Below, in pieces: positions 54,446-63,918 of a DNA stretch of 64,000 nt; position 1 is the first letter of the stretch; every line of letters begins with the position of its first letter. A program made the position numbers and the translations under genes. The DNA comes from Gelidibacter salicanalis. Lineage in GTDB: Bacteria > Bacteroidota > Bacteroidia > Flavobacteriales > Flavobacteriaceae. Location: NCBI RefSeq assembly GCF_007997285.1, contig NZ_VORX01000003.1, positions 496,001 to 560,000 of the forward strand, in the 5' to 3' direction. The notes under the pieces were generated by a model. That model was not told where the DNA came from. It made no database searches and saw nothing but the letters and a program-made list of their open reading frames with translations.

Positions 54446-55927
54446 ATGATTACAGGAGAAATTAAAAGTAAAGTAGATAAAATCTGGGATGATTTCTGGA
54501 CAGGTGGTATATCCAATCCACTAACAGTTATTGAGCAGTTCACATTTCTAATATTTATAAAACAATTAGACGACAAGCAGATTCAACAAGAAAAGGAAGC
54601 CTCCTTATTGGGTCTTCCACTTGAAAAACCAATATATACTGAAAAGCAAAAACCTTTACGCTGGAGCAGTTTCAAGCATAAAGATCCTGAAACCATGTTT
54701 GATCTATTTACAAGACCAAAACGTGAATTGGATGATATTACAGCTTTCGATTTCATGAAAACTATTGGTGCTAAAGGTGGCGAATTTGCCAAGTTTATGA
54801 AAGGTGCCATCTTCATGATTCAGTCCCCAAAGCTTTTGGATAAGGTAGTGCAACAAATAGACCAATTACCATTGGGTAATCGTGATACTAAAGGTGACCT
54901 ATACGAATACATGCTTTCTAAAATAGCAGAGGCAGGTACAAACGGACAGTTTCGTACGCCACGTCATATCATCAACATGATGGTTGCCATGGCGCAACCT
55001 AAGCAAGATGATATTATCTGTGATCCAGCCTGTGGAACAGCAGGTTTTTTGGTAAGTGCAGGCGAGTATGTTTTTGATAATCATAACGATTGGTTTAACG
55101 ACAAAACCTTTCGTGAGCATTTTAATAGTAATATGTTTCATGGGACTGAATTTGACCCGTCCATGTTGCGTATTGCAGCTATGAACTTGCAGTTGCATGG
55201 TATGGAAACCCCTGCATTGACAGGTACTGATGCTTTAAGTGAAGCCAACGGTAACGTGGTGGATGCTTATACCCTTATTCTGGCAAACCCACCATTTAAA
55301 GGGAGTTTAGATTATGACGAAGTAGAAAGTAGCTTATTGCAAACTACGAAAACTAAAAAAACAGAATTACTCTTTTTATCCCTCATATTACGTACTTTAA
55401 AAGTAGGAGGACGCGCGGCTGTTATTGTACCAGACGGCGTCTTATTTGGAAGTTCTAATGCGCACAAAAGTATCCGTAAAGAAATTGTAGAGAATCAAAA
55501 GCTAGATGCAGTTATTTCTATGCCAAGTGGAGTTTTTAAACCTTATGCAGGTGTCAGTACAGCTATTTTATTCTTTACTAAAACCAATTCCGGGGGTACA
55601 GATAACGTGTGGTTTTACGACATGAAAGCTGATGGATATAGTTTAGACGATAAGCGTAATGCGGTAAAAGAGAACGATATTCCAGACATCTTAAAGCGAT
55701 ATTACAGTTTAGATGCTGAGGCCGAGAGAGCGCGCACTGACCAAAGTTTTATGGTTCCTTTTGAGGCGATTAAAATTAATGACTGGGACTTATCTATAAA
55801 TAGTTATAAGGAAATTATTTACAAAGAGATTGAATTTGAGTTACCAGCTTGTATTATTAAAGAGATAGAAGAACTAGACATAGAAAGAAATCAAGCTTTA
55901 TTTGCGTTAAAAGAGATGTTGAAATGA
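54446..55927 (+). CDS. hsdM: type I restriction-modification methylase subunit
   Basis: A 493-residue N6-adenine methyltransferase of a type I R-M system. The N-terminal HsdM_N helical domain (about 1-130) has IWDDFWTGGISNPLTVIEQ; the SAM-binding motif is DPACGTAGF (193-201), the catalytic motif NPPF (281-284), followed by GRAAVIVPDGVLFGSS. It works as M2S (modification) and with HsdR as the restriction complex. Its last four bases (ATGA) overlap hsdS. Confidence 0.96.
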   Translation: MITGEIKSKVDKIWDDFWTGGISNPLTVIEQFTFLIFIKQLDDKQIQQEKEASLLGLPLEKPIYTEKQKPLRWSSFKHKDPETMFDLFTRPKRELDDITAFDFMKTIGAKGGEFAKFMKGAIFMIQSPKLLDKVVQQIDQLPLGNRDTKGDLYEYMLSKIAEAGTNGQFRTPRHIINMMVAMAQPKQDDIICDPACGTAGFLVSAGEYVFDNHNDWFNDKTFREHFNSNMFHGTEFDPSMLRIAAMNLQLHGMETPALTGTDALSEANGNVVDAYTLILANPPFKGSLDYDEVESSLLQTTKTKKTELLFLSLILRTLKVGGRAAVIVPDGVLFGSSNAHKSIRKEIVENQKLDAVISMPSGVFKPYAGVSTAILFFTKTNSGGTDNVWFYDMKADGYSLDDKRNAVKENDIPDILKRYYSLDAEAERARTDQSFMVPFEAIKINDWDLSINSYKEIIYKEIEFELPACIIKEIEELDIERNQALFALKEMLK

Positions 55928-57111
55928 ATAAATCTAATTTACTTCAGAATTTAAATAATCTTAAATTATTACCCTCATCATGGGCTGTTAAAAATTTTAG
56001 TGATGTAGTTGCCGATAATTCTGGGGGAAATAAAAAACTAGCTAAATCTAATTTTTTAGATGAGGGTGATATTGCAATAGTGGATCAAGGAAAAGATCTC
56101 ATTGCGGGATATTACAGTGACCCTGATTTTATGGTTAAAGCTAAGCCGCCTTATGTCGTGTTCGGTGACCACACTAGAGCATTTAAATATATTGATTTTC
56201 CATTCATAATGGGTGCTGATGGGACTAAAATATTACAACCTAAGAAAAGCAACTGTAATTCGAAATTTCTATATTATTTCTTTTTGAGTATAAATGTTCC
56301 TAACGCAGGTTATAGCAGACATTTTAAGTACTTGAAAACCCTGAAAATCCCACTCCCTCCCCTCGAAACGCAAAAGAAGATAACTAGAATTTTAGATGAA
56401 GCAGACAAACTGCAACAATTAGACAAACAGCTCATTGAAAATTATGATGCTCTTACGCAATCGTTGTTTTTGGATATGTTTGGAGATCCTGCTACAAACT
56501 CTATGGGTTGGAGACTTTCAACTATTGAAAAGATATTAGAGACTAAATCTCAAAATGGTCACTATGCGCCAAGACAGGATTACATCAGAGATGGTATTCA
56601 AATGATTCATATGTCTGATGCTTTTTATCAAATTGTGAAACCTGGAAACTTAAAACGAGTAAAAGCCGATGAAAGGCTTATTCTGAAATATGAAATAAAA
56701 TCTAAAGACTTAATTTTGTCAAGAAGATCATTAAATTACGAAGGAGCTGCACAGCCTTGTCTAGTTCCTGAATATGACGAGCCATTGATATATGAATCCT
56801 CTTTAATCAGGTTAAGACCAGATCTGGATATTATCAATACAACTTTTCTTTTTTATTTTTTAAATAATCAAAGAGCTAGACAGAGGTATGTATTGAAACA
56901 TGTTACAAGATCTACTATATCAGGTATCAACAACAAAGGGTTGAATGCGATTGAGTTATTAGTACCTCCGATAAATCTCCAAAACCAATTTGCAGAAAGA
57001 ATACAAGCTATAACAGCTCAAAAGAAACAGTTACAACAAAGCCTTGTAAAATCAGAAGAATTGTTCAATAGCTTATTGCAAAAAGCATTTAAAGGGGAGT
57101 TAATTAAATAA
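55924..57111 (+). CDS. hsdS: type I restriction-modification specificity subunit
   Basis: A 395-residue specificity subunit with two target recognition domains (about 15-135 and 190-350), each followed by a long helical conserved region: LKIPLPPLETQKKITRILDE plus DKLQQLDKQLIENYDAL, and IELLVPPINLQNQFAERI plus TAQKKQLQQSLVKSEELF. TRD sequences set the bipartite DNA target, which cannot be read from sequence alone. Coupled to hsdM by an ATGA overlap. Confidence 0.95.
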   Translation: MNKSNLLQNLNNLKLLPSSWAVKNFSDVVADNSGGNKKLAKSNFLDEGDIAIVDQGKDLIAGYYSDPDFMVKAKPPYVVFGDHTRAFKYIDFPFIMGADGTKILQPKKSNCNSKFLYYFFLSINVPNAGYSRHFKYLKTLKIPLPPLETQKKITRILDEADKLQQLDKQLIENYDALTQSLFLDMFGDPATNSMGWRLSTIEKILETKSQNGHYAPRQDYIRDGIQMIHMSDAFYQIVKPGNLKRVKADERLILKYEIKSKDLILSRRSLNYEGAAQPCLVPEYDEPLIYESSLIRLRPDLDIINTTFLFYFLNNQRARQRYVLKHVTRSTISGINNKGLNAIELLVPPINLQNQFAERIQAITAQKKQLQQSLVKSEELFNSLLQKAFKGELIK

Positions 57112-57112
57112 A

Positions 57113-57343
57113 ATGTATAAAATGAGAACCCTAAAAGAATTTGATGAAATTTTAAAAAACGACAAGAGTATTGAAGAATTAGAATATCAACTTGACGAAA
57201 TGGTTGAAAATTTTAGAAGAGTTGCGGATGATGAGATTAAAATCACACAAAAAGATGCAGAAACTTATGCTGCTCAAGGACAGGAAATTAAGCGTAGATT
57301 GGAATACTTAAAGGAGTATAGAAAATTTAATGGTTGGGATTAA
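57113..57343 (+). CDS. hypothetical small coiled-coil protein in the R-M operon
   Basis: A 76-residue acidic helical protein (FDEILKNDKSIEELEYQLDE, IKRRLEYLKEYRK), starting one base after hsdS (or at ATG 57122, three codons later). No family recognised. Tight spacing says it is made with HsdM and HsdS; it could be an assembly factor or an anti-restriction control protein. That is inference from position only. Confidence 0.6.
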   Translation: MYKMRTLKEFDEILKNDKSIEELEYQLDEMVENFRRVADDEIKITQKDAETYAAQGQEIKRRLEYLKEYRKFNGWD

Positions 57344-57392
57344 GTGAAAGTTATAATGATTTAATCTAAATAAGGTTGATAAAATAAGATGA

Positions 57393-57806
57393 ATGGTAAC
57401 AAAAATCTTTCTGCAACCAAATAAATCCTTTCAACGGATTTCTCATTATAAATCGGAGAGAAGTAGGCTTTTGCAATTACTATATCCAAGCGCATCAACG
57501 AATATTGGAAAGGTAGTGTTTAAAGAAGGGGCCAATAAAGGAATTGTTGTTCGACTTTCGAAAGATCAAATTTTTATAGGCTTTGACAAAACCTTTTTAA
57601 ACTCTCGGCCAAATTTAAATAAAGACCTAACCACAAAATTTAAATCTCTGAGTAATCATATGGAATACAAGATTTATGAGAAAAGCTTAGTATGTATCCA
57701 ATTAAATAAGAATTCATTTGAAGACACCAGAATAGGAATAAAGCAGAGAGCTGCTTTACATGTTTTAACTTTGGAACCATGCTTAACGCAAATTAGAACT
57801 TTGTAG
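57393..57806 (+). CDS. hypothetical protein in the R-M island
   Basis: A 137-residue basic protein, no family recognised and no signal peptide. Strand-rich start (GKVVFKEGANKGIVVRLSKD, IFIGFDKTF) and a helical middle (NKDLTTKFKSLSNHMEYKIY). It lies between the hsdMS run and the AlbA_2 gene, all in the same orientation. Confidence 0.5.
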   Translation: MVTKIFLQPNKSFQRISHYKSERSRLLQLLYPSASTNIGKVVFKEGANKGIVVRLSKDQIFIGFDKTFLNSRPNLNKDLTTKFKSLSNHMEYKIYEKSLVCIQLNKNSFEDTRIGIKQRAALHVLTLEPCLTQIRTL

Positions 57807-57927
57807 AATATGGAAATAATGAGTAATTCATAACATCTGAAAATAGCATTTAAAATGATTGAATTTAGACCATTATCTGTCTAAAATAAAATAAACTCAA
57901 AAGTGGAAAATTATTTAATTTTATTTG

Positions 57928-59571
57928 ATGAAAGAAAATAGCGGTTTAGATAAAAAATCTTTGAGTATAATCTCTGGTAAAAATGCAGATTGGAAAGAAT
58001 TGGCCAAGGATTGTGTTTGTTTTGCAAATGCTCACGGAGGCAAGATATTAATTGGAATTGAGGATCATGAAGAATTACCAAATGCAACTCAAATAGTCTC
58101 AAAATCTTTAATTGAGCAAATTAATAAGCGTATCCCATCTTTAACATTGCAGGTTGGCATTTCCCCTATAATTATAACCGCAGAAAATGGGGGTCAATAT
58201 ATAGAGTTGTCAGTATTTAGAAGTACGCAGTCTGTTGCAAGTACTACTGATGGTCGTTATTATATGAGAGTTTCGGACGAGTGTAGGCCCGTGCTTCCAG
58301 ATCAAATAGAGCGTTTGTTTTCAGAGAAAAGTGCATTCGTTTGGGAAGAAAAAACAGTACGAAAGATTCCTGTTGGGGATTGTGATATCGAAAAGTTTAC
58401 CGCTTTTTTAAAAGATATCAAGTCTTCAGAACGTGTTAGTGCTTTTGTGAAAGAGATGACGACAGAAGAAATTACAGATTATTATTTTTTAACTCATAAT
58501 GGATTTTTGACCAATTTAGGTGTGCTGTGGATCGGTAAACGTAGAGATAGAGCCATTTTACATTATGCGCCCTCTATACAGTTTATTAAATATAACGAAG
58601 AAGAGAATAAAATCTATAAAAAAGTTTGGGATGATTTTTCGCAAAATCCCAAAGAGCTCATTTCTGATATTTTAACGCAAATACCAGATTGGAATGAATT
58701 TACAGAAGTATCGGATGGTATTTTTAGAAAAAATATTTACAATTATCCTCCAGAGGTAATTAGAGAGCTCATTGCAAATGCCTTTGCCCATAGAAACTAT
58801 ACAATGCGTGGCGATATTTTTATAAATCTGCATCACGATAGATTGGAGATACATAGTCCTGGTTTGTTGCCTTTAGGAGTAACCCCAAGCAACATTTTGA
58901 CAAAATCCGTGCAGCGAAACCAATTACTTGCCAAATTGTTTTATGATTTAAAACTTATGGAAAAGGAAGGCAGTGGCTATGATAAAGTTTATGAGGTATT
59001 ATTAGGGAATGGAAAGGAAGTGCCGGAAGTTATTGAAGGAGAGGATAGAGTAGTTGTGACGGTAAAAAAACAAATTATAAGTAAGGACGTTCTAAAATTA
59101 ATGGACAGAGCTTCAAAAGAATTACAGTTAAGGCAACGCGAAGTAATAGTATTAGGATTAATTGCTCAGAATGATGGTGTTTTTGCGGTTGAGCTGTCAA
59201 AAGATTTGAATGTTAATAAACCTAATGGTTTACAGCAATGGCTAGGGCGTTTGCTAGAGTTTGAATTGATACTCACAAAGGGTAAAACTAAGGGAACATT
59301 TTATTATGTAAATCCTGAATTTTTAAGAACTACAGATTTTGTAGAAAAAACCAATCTGAAAAGAATAGAGCCACACCGTCTTCAAGAACTGATTTATGAA
59401 GACTTAAAAAATTATCCAGAAAGCCCTATTAGTGAAATACATAAGAGAATAGGGGAAGAGATTAAACAAAGAACTCTTAAATCCAAATTAGACGAAATGA
59501 TTGAAAATGATTTGATTCTAAAATCTGGAGAAAAGAGATGGACAACCTATTCTATCAACATAAAGCCGTGA
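57928..59571 (+). CDS. AlbA_2 / Schlafen-like ATP-binding protein with winged-helix tail
   Basis: A 547-residue protein: AlbA_2 (Schlafen AAA_4-type) DNA/RNA-binding domain at about 10-130 (DWKELAKDCVCFANAHGGKI, GGQYIELSVFRS, YYMRVSDECRPVLP), a GHKL-like ATP-binding module at about 275-365 (EVIRELIANAFAHRNYT, LEIHSPGLLPLGV, KEGSGYDKVYEVL), and winged-helix units in the last 170 residues. Such proteins are often found inside type I R-M and other defence loci; their role there is not settled. ATG 57928 is the proper start; the TTG before it is in frame. Confidence 0.88.
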   Translation: MKENSGLDKKSLSIISGKNADWKELAKDCVCFANAHGGKILIGIEDHEELPNATQIVSKSLIEQINKRIPSLTLQVGISPIIITAENGGQYIELSVFRSTQSVASTTDGRYYMRVSDECRPVLPDQIERLFSEKSAFVWEEKTVRKIPVGDCDIEKFTAFLKDIKSSERVSAFVKEMTTEEITDYYFLTHNGFLTNLGVLWIGKRRDRAILHYAPSIQFIKYNEEENKIYKKVWDDFSQNPKELISDILTQIPDWNEFTEVSDGIFRKNIYNYPPEVIRELIANAFAHRNYTMRGDIFINLHHDRLEIHSPGLLPLGVTPSNILTKSVQRNQLLAKLFYDLKLMEKEGSGYDKVYEVLLGNGKEVPEVIEGEDRVVVTVKKQIISKDVLKLMDRASKELQLRQREVIVLGLIAQNDGVFAVELSKDLNVNKPNGLQQWLGRLLEFELILTKGKTKGTFYYVNPEFLRTTDFVEKTNLKRIEPHRLQELIYEDLKNYPESPISEIHKRIGEEIKQRTLKSKLDEMIENDLILKSGEKRWTTYSINIKP

Positions 59572-59583
59572 AATAAATAATGA

Positions 59584-59616
59584 AATGTTGATAGGATGTT
59601 GATAGAATGTTAATAG
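59584..59616 (+). repeat. three 11-bp tandem repeats (AATGTTGATAG)
   Basis: AATGTTGATAG, GATGTTGATAG, AATGTTAATAG head to tail, then AATCG, between the AlbA_2 gene and the next GIY-YIG gene, 43 bases before the latter's ATG. It could be an iteron-like regulator site or chance low complexity. Confidence 0.6.
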
Positions 59617-59658
59617 AATCGCAATTGAATAGTTTAAAAGTATATTAAAAATCAATAT

Positions 59659-60231
59659 ATGAATGTTTGGGAAGATCCTTATACTGAAAGTCTTAATGAC
59701 CTTCTTGAAGAAAGTAAAAGCATTTCTATAAAGCTTAAAACGCGATTAAATGCTATTGACTGTCCAACAATAAATGAGCTTTATCTTGAAAAGAATTCAA
59801 GATATCATATTCAAAAAAAATTATTTAATGAATTTGGATATTTACCAAACAGTCGTTTGTATCCAAATAAGGACATTTTAAATGAGTTCAAAGGCTTGTA
59901 TGTCTTTGGTGAAAAGTCTGAAGATAGTGTCTTGCCCATGTATCTTGGAATCTCTAGAACAATCTATAGGAGGTTGAGACAACATGGTTTTGGAAAAAAA
60001 CATAATGAGTGTACTTTGGCCTATATTCTGGCCAATCATGAAAATTTCGAAAGTAAATTTAATTTAGGTAGAGCGCAACTGCCAACTGACCTTTTAAGCA
60101 TGGAAAGAGAAAGAGTCAGGAATTTTAAAGTAGCCTTGTACCCAGTGGAAAGCAATTACGAATTATATTTTCATGAAGTTGCCATAGCAGGACTTCTAAA
60201 AACTAAATTCAATAAATTTAAAACACATTGA
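59659..60231 (+). CDS. GIY-YIG family nuclease-like protein in the R-M island
   Basis: A 190-residue protein. Residues 79-175 fit a GIY-YIG fold: GLYVFGE (79-85), MYLGIS (94-99), Arg104/Arg105, His109, and Glu173 in the last helix. The GIY becomes GLY and YIG becomes YLG, common variants. It has no NUMOD modules, unlike the element's other GIY-YIG protein, so it is a different kind, perhaps a restriction effector. The first 75 residues are helical. Confidence 0.72.
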   Translation: MNVWEDPYTESLNDLLEESKSISIKLKTRLNAIDCPTINELYLEKNSRYHIQKKLFNEFGYLPNSRLYPNKDILNEFKGLYVFGEKSEDSVLPMYLGISRTIYRRLRQHGFGKKHNECTLAYILANHENFESKFNLGRAQLPTDLLSMERERVRNFKVALYPVESNYELYFHEVAIAGLLKTKFNKFKTH

Positions 60232-60291
60232 TTTTCATGGAAACCCTTTAAATGCTAATCTCTTCATATAAATTAATTAGATAATATGGAT

Positions 60292-60314
60292 ATGTGTGGG
60301 TTGTTTGCACACAT
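60292..60314. promoter_or_regulatory. inverted repeat upstream of hsdR
   Basis: ATGTGTG (60292-60298), 9-base spacer, CACACAT (60308-60314). With the next base it contains GCACACATT, the same as upstream of the methylase-kinase gene (50854-50862). The hsdR ATG is 167 bases further on. The rest of 60232-60480 shows nothing else. Confidence 0.55.
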
Positions 60315-60480
60315 TGATTGTAATGTTGTATTGTAAAGCTTATGATAATATCAACTTCTAAAAGTCCTCAGAATAACGAGCAAAAATAAACAAGAGTTTG
60401 AAAATTAGAGATTGACATTCATTAAGGATTTTCATAAGTCAATATTTCCTACATTTAAAGTTTGTGATTAAATCAAGTCT

Positions 60481-63400
60481 ATGAGTAATTTTGAATTTAT
60501 AAAGGATGAATTTCCGGAGTTATATGTCCAATCTATTGAGGCTGAAAAGTTTGCAATAACTGCACCTAAATATGCTGCGTTGCAGTGCAGGATTGTGTTA
60601 GAACTTGCAATCAACTGGCTTTTTGATAATGATCCCGAATTAGTAAGACCTTACGATAATACTTTATCAGCACTCTTGCATCATCCTGAATTTAGAAATG
60701 GTATAAAACCAACCATGTTTACGGAGCTTAACTTGATAAGAAAATCAGGTAATATGGCTGCTCACGGAAATAAAGTAACGCAAAACCAAGCTTTGGTGTC
60801 TTTGCGGAGCATTTTTAGGTTTCTGTCATATGTTAGTAAATACTACAGTGCAGGGAATCTTGAAATTCCGATGTTTAATGAGGATTTAATCAAGAAAGGA
60901 GATACCAATGATTTATCATCAAAGGCTCTTCAGGCAAAATCAGATAAAATTGATAGACTTATTTTAGAGTCTAAAGAGCAATTAGAAAGGCAAGAGTCTC
61001 TCCAAAATGAAAATGAACTTTTAAAACTTCAATTAAAGCAGCAACAAAAAGAATTTAAGCAACGTAAACACAAGCGTCAAGAAGCCATCAAATTTGAAGA
61101 GGCTATTCCTGAATTGAATTCAGAGCAGGAAACAAGAAAGCTGTTAATTGATGTTTTATTGCAGGAAGCTGGTTGGAAGAATCTGCGTAAAGGCATAGAA
61201 AATGAATTTCCAGTGATTGGAATGCCAATTTCGACCAATACTTCAGGGAAAGGATATGTTGATTACGTGCTTTGGGGTGATGATGGAAAGCCATTAGCTG
61301 TAATAGAAGCAAAAAAGACCATGAGTAGCTCTAAACAAGGAAAGCATCAAGCTTTTTTATATGCAAATTGTTTGGAAGAAACGACAGGGCAACGTCCTGT
61401 AATCTTCTACAGTAATGGATTTGAAACACATTTATGGGATGACACTTTTTATCCAGAACGAGAAGTAAGCGGTTTTTATACAAAAGACGAATTGCAATAT
61501 CTAATTGCCAGAAGAGAAACAAGAACTGACTTAAGAAACTTTCAAGTCAATCTTGATATTACTGGTAGACCTTATCAATTAGAAGCTATTAAACGTGTTA
61601 GCGAAGCATTGGTTACAACGTGCCAGGGAGAATTAAAAGGTAAGTCCAGAGAAGCACTTTTAGTGATGGCAACAGGAAGTGGAAAGACCAGAATATCAGC
61701 GTCTATTGTAGATATGCTTACCAAAACCAATTGGGTAAAACGTGTTCTGTTCTTAGCAGATAGAAATGCGTTGGTTACACAAGCTAAAAATGCCTTTAAA
61801 GAGCACTTACCTCATTTGAGTGCTATAGACTTGACTAAAGAAAAAGAAGATAATGGCACGCGTGTGGTGTTTTCAACTTATCCGACCATAATGAATCGTA
61901 TAGATAGTCATAAAAATGAAGACGGCAGATTTTATGGCGTGGGACATTTTGATTTGATAATTATTGATGAAGCGCATCGCTCTGTTTATAAAAAATACGG
62001 AGCCATTTTCGATTATTTTGATGGTCTTTTAATTGGGTTAACTGCTACGCCTAAGAAAGATATTGATATTAATACCTATTCCTTATTTAAAATTGAAGAT
62101 GATAATCCCACATTCGCATATGAGTTAAATCAAGCTGTAAAAGATAAATTTCTTGTGCCTCCTAGGGCAATAGAAGTTCCTGTCAAGTTCATATATGAAG
62201 GTATAAAATACAAAGAGCTCTCCGAAGATGATAAGGCGAAATTTGAGGACACCTTCGATGACGTTGATCTAAACGAAGAGGAAGATTATGTCATAGAAAA
62301 ATCGCAAATTAATAAGTTCTTATTTAACGCTGATACCATAGATAAGGTATTGGATTACCTAATGAACAATGGAATAAAAGTTGAGGGGGGCGATAAATTA
62401 GGTAAAACAATCATTTTTGCAAAAAACCATAAACATGCAATTTTTATTGAAGAACGCTTTAATAAGAATTATCCAGAATATTCAGGCAAGTTTCTAAGAG
62501 TTATTGATAATTACGAAAGTAAAGCACAGGATTTATTAGAAAATTTTTGTCAAGATAAAATAGAATTAGAACCCCAAATTGCGGTGTCTGTAGATATGTT
62601 AGATACAGGTGTAGATGCACCTCGTGTTGTCAACTTAGTTTTCTTTAAACAAGTAAGATCTTATTCTAAATTCTGGCAAATGATTGGCAGAGGAACACGA
62701 TTAAGACCAGATTTGTTTGGTCCAGGCATAGATAAAGAGCATTTTATAATTTTTGATATCTGTGATAATTTTTCCTTTTTTGGTGAGCATCCTGATGGTA
62801 TTAATGCGAGTAGTTCTAAAGCCTTATCACAGCAAGTTTTTGACCTTAAACTGAATATTATTACTACCATTAGGGATAATTCAGATGCAACAATTGAAGA
62901 GGATGAGTTGGCTCAGAATTACACGAACCAGCTTTACACTTTAATTGCAGATTTAGATGAAGAACGTTTTGAAGTGAGAAAACACTGGAGGTTAGTAAAG
63001 GAGTTTCAAAGTCGAACTCGATGGGATAACTTGTCATTAACTGATAATGCAGATATTTCGAATAATTTGTCATTATTACCATCCTATACAAATGATGTAA
63101 ATGAACGTGCAAAGCGTTTTGATTTACTCATTTTAAATCTACAATTAGCAATGCTTGTTGGGAATATGAGTTTGCAAGATCGCTATATAAAAAACATATA
63201 TGGAATAGGTAAAAGTCTTTACAGGAAAAGAAATATTCCAAAGATTAAGGAAAAATTATCTACAATAAATCAAATTCAAGACGAGGAATTTTGGGTAAAT
63301 ATCAATGTCAAGGCTGTTGAAGATATACGTATTGAAATTCGTGACTTATTGAAATTTATTGAAAAAGAAGAGGTCAAAATTATTTACACCAATTTTAAGG

Positions 63401-63918
63401 ATGTTTTACATGAAGATAGAGTTACAGAACATGATATCATGCCTGCTTACACAAGATTGAAGAGTTATCGGGACAGAGTGGAATCATTTATTAGAAAGAA
63501 TAAATCACATTTAGTAATTGATAAATTACACAAGAACATTGCAATCACTCCTAAGGAGCTTGAATTGTTGGAATCATTTTTATTTAATGACGAGTTAGGA
63601 TCCAAGGAAGAGTATATTAAAGAATATGGAGAGGAGCCCTTAGGTAAATTTATAAGATCTGTTGTTGGGTTGGATATTGAAACAGTAAATAGCCTATTTG
63701 CCAACTTTATTGATGACAAAAATTTAAAACCAGTTCAGATTACTTTTATTCAAACACTGATTAACTATTTAAACGTCAATGGCACACTTGATAAAAAGCT
63801 ACTTACCAAACCTCCCTTCAACGAAGCCAATGATAGTGGTGTAATTGGGTTATTTGAAGATGATGATGTGCGGAAAATAGTATCCCTCATTGACACTGTT
63901 AATGAAAATATAGGTTAA
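60481..63918 (+). CDS. hsdR: type I restriction endonuclease subunit R with N-terminal DUF4145 domain
   Basis: A 1145-residue ATP-dependent translocase and nuclease that cuts unmodified DNA. Order: DUF4145 (about 1-120; KYAALQCRIVLELAINWLFD), coiled coil (about 150-205), PD-(D/E)XK nuclease with Asp261 (GKGYVDYVLWG) and Glu276-x-Lys278 (LAVIEAKKTM), SF2 helicase with Walker A ATGSGKT (397-403), DEAH (496-499), SAT-like LTATPKK, and motif VI MIGRGTRLRPDLFG, then the EcoEI/R124-type C-terminal region (about 780-1140). It acts with the HsdM and HsdS encoded 3.4 kb upstream; three other genes lie between. Confidence 0.96.
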   Translation: MSNFEFIKDEFPELYVQSIEAEKFAITAPKYAALQCRIVLELAINWLFDNDPELVRPYDNTLSALLHHPEFRNGIKPTMFTELNLIRKSGNMAAHGNKVTQNQALVSLRSIFRFLSYVSKYYSAGNLEIPMFNEDLIKKGDTNDLSSKALQAKSDKIDRLILESKEQLERQESLQNENELLKLQLKQQQKEFKQRKHKRQEAIKFEEAIPELNSEQETRKLLIDVLLQEAGWKNLRKGIENEFPVIGMPISTNTSGKGYVDYVLWGDDGKPLAVIEAKKTMSSSKQGKHQAFLYANCLEETTGQRPVIFYSNGFETHLWDDTFYPEREVSGFYTKDELQYLIARRETRTDLRNFQVNLDITGRPYQLEAIKRVSEALVTTCQGELKGKSREALLVMATGSGKTRISASIVDMLTKTNWVKRVLFLADRNALVTQAKNAFKEHLPHLSAIDLTKEKEDNGTRVVFSTYPTIMNRIDSHKNEDGRFYGVGHFDLIIIDEAHRSVYKKYGAIFDYFDGLLIGLTATPKKDIDINTYSLFKIEDDNPTFAYELNQAVKDKFLVPPRAIEVPVKFIYEGIKYKELSEDDKAKFEDTFDDVDLNEEEDYVIEKSQINKFLFNADTIDKVLDYLMNNGIKVEGGDKLGKTIIFAKNHKHAIFIEERFNKNYPEYSGKFLRVIDNYESKAQDLLENFCQDKIELEPQIAVSVDMLDTGVDAPRVVNLVFFKQVRSYSKFWQMIGRGTRLRPDLFGPGIDKEHFIIFDICDNFSFFGEHPDGINASSSKALSQQVFDLKLNIITTIRDNSDATIEEDELAQNYTNQLYTLIADLDEERFEVRKHWRLVKEFQSRTRWDNLSLTDNADISNNLSLLPSYTNDVNERAKRFDLLILNLQLAMLVGNMSLQDRYIKNIYGIGKSLYRKRNIPKIKEKLSTINQIQDEEFWVNINVKAVEDIRIEIRDLLKFIEKEEVKIIYTNFKDVLHEDRVTEHDIMPAYTRLKSYRDRVESFIRKNKSHLVIDKLHKNIAITPKELELLESFLFNDELGSKEEYIKEYGEEPLGKFIRSVVGLDIETVNSLFANFIDDKNLKPVQITFIQTLINYLNVNGTLDKKLLTKPPFNEANDSGVIGLFEDDDVRKIVSLIDTVNENIG

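Noticed and set aside
57113-57806. Toxin-antitoxin pair (76- and 137-residue proteins)
   Set aside because: They are 49 bases apart, neither shows a toxin fold or an antitoxin DNA-binding motif, and the first is tied to hsdS instead.
49036-60231. Treating the two GIY-YIG proteins as duplicates
   Set aside because: They share only the fold-level motifs; domain layout differs (NUMOD modules in the first, helical N terminus in the second).
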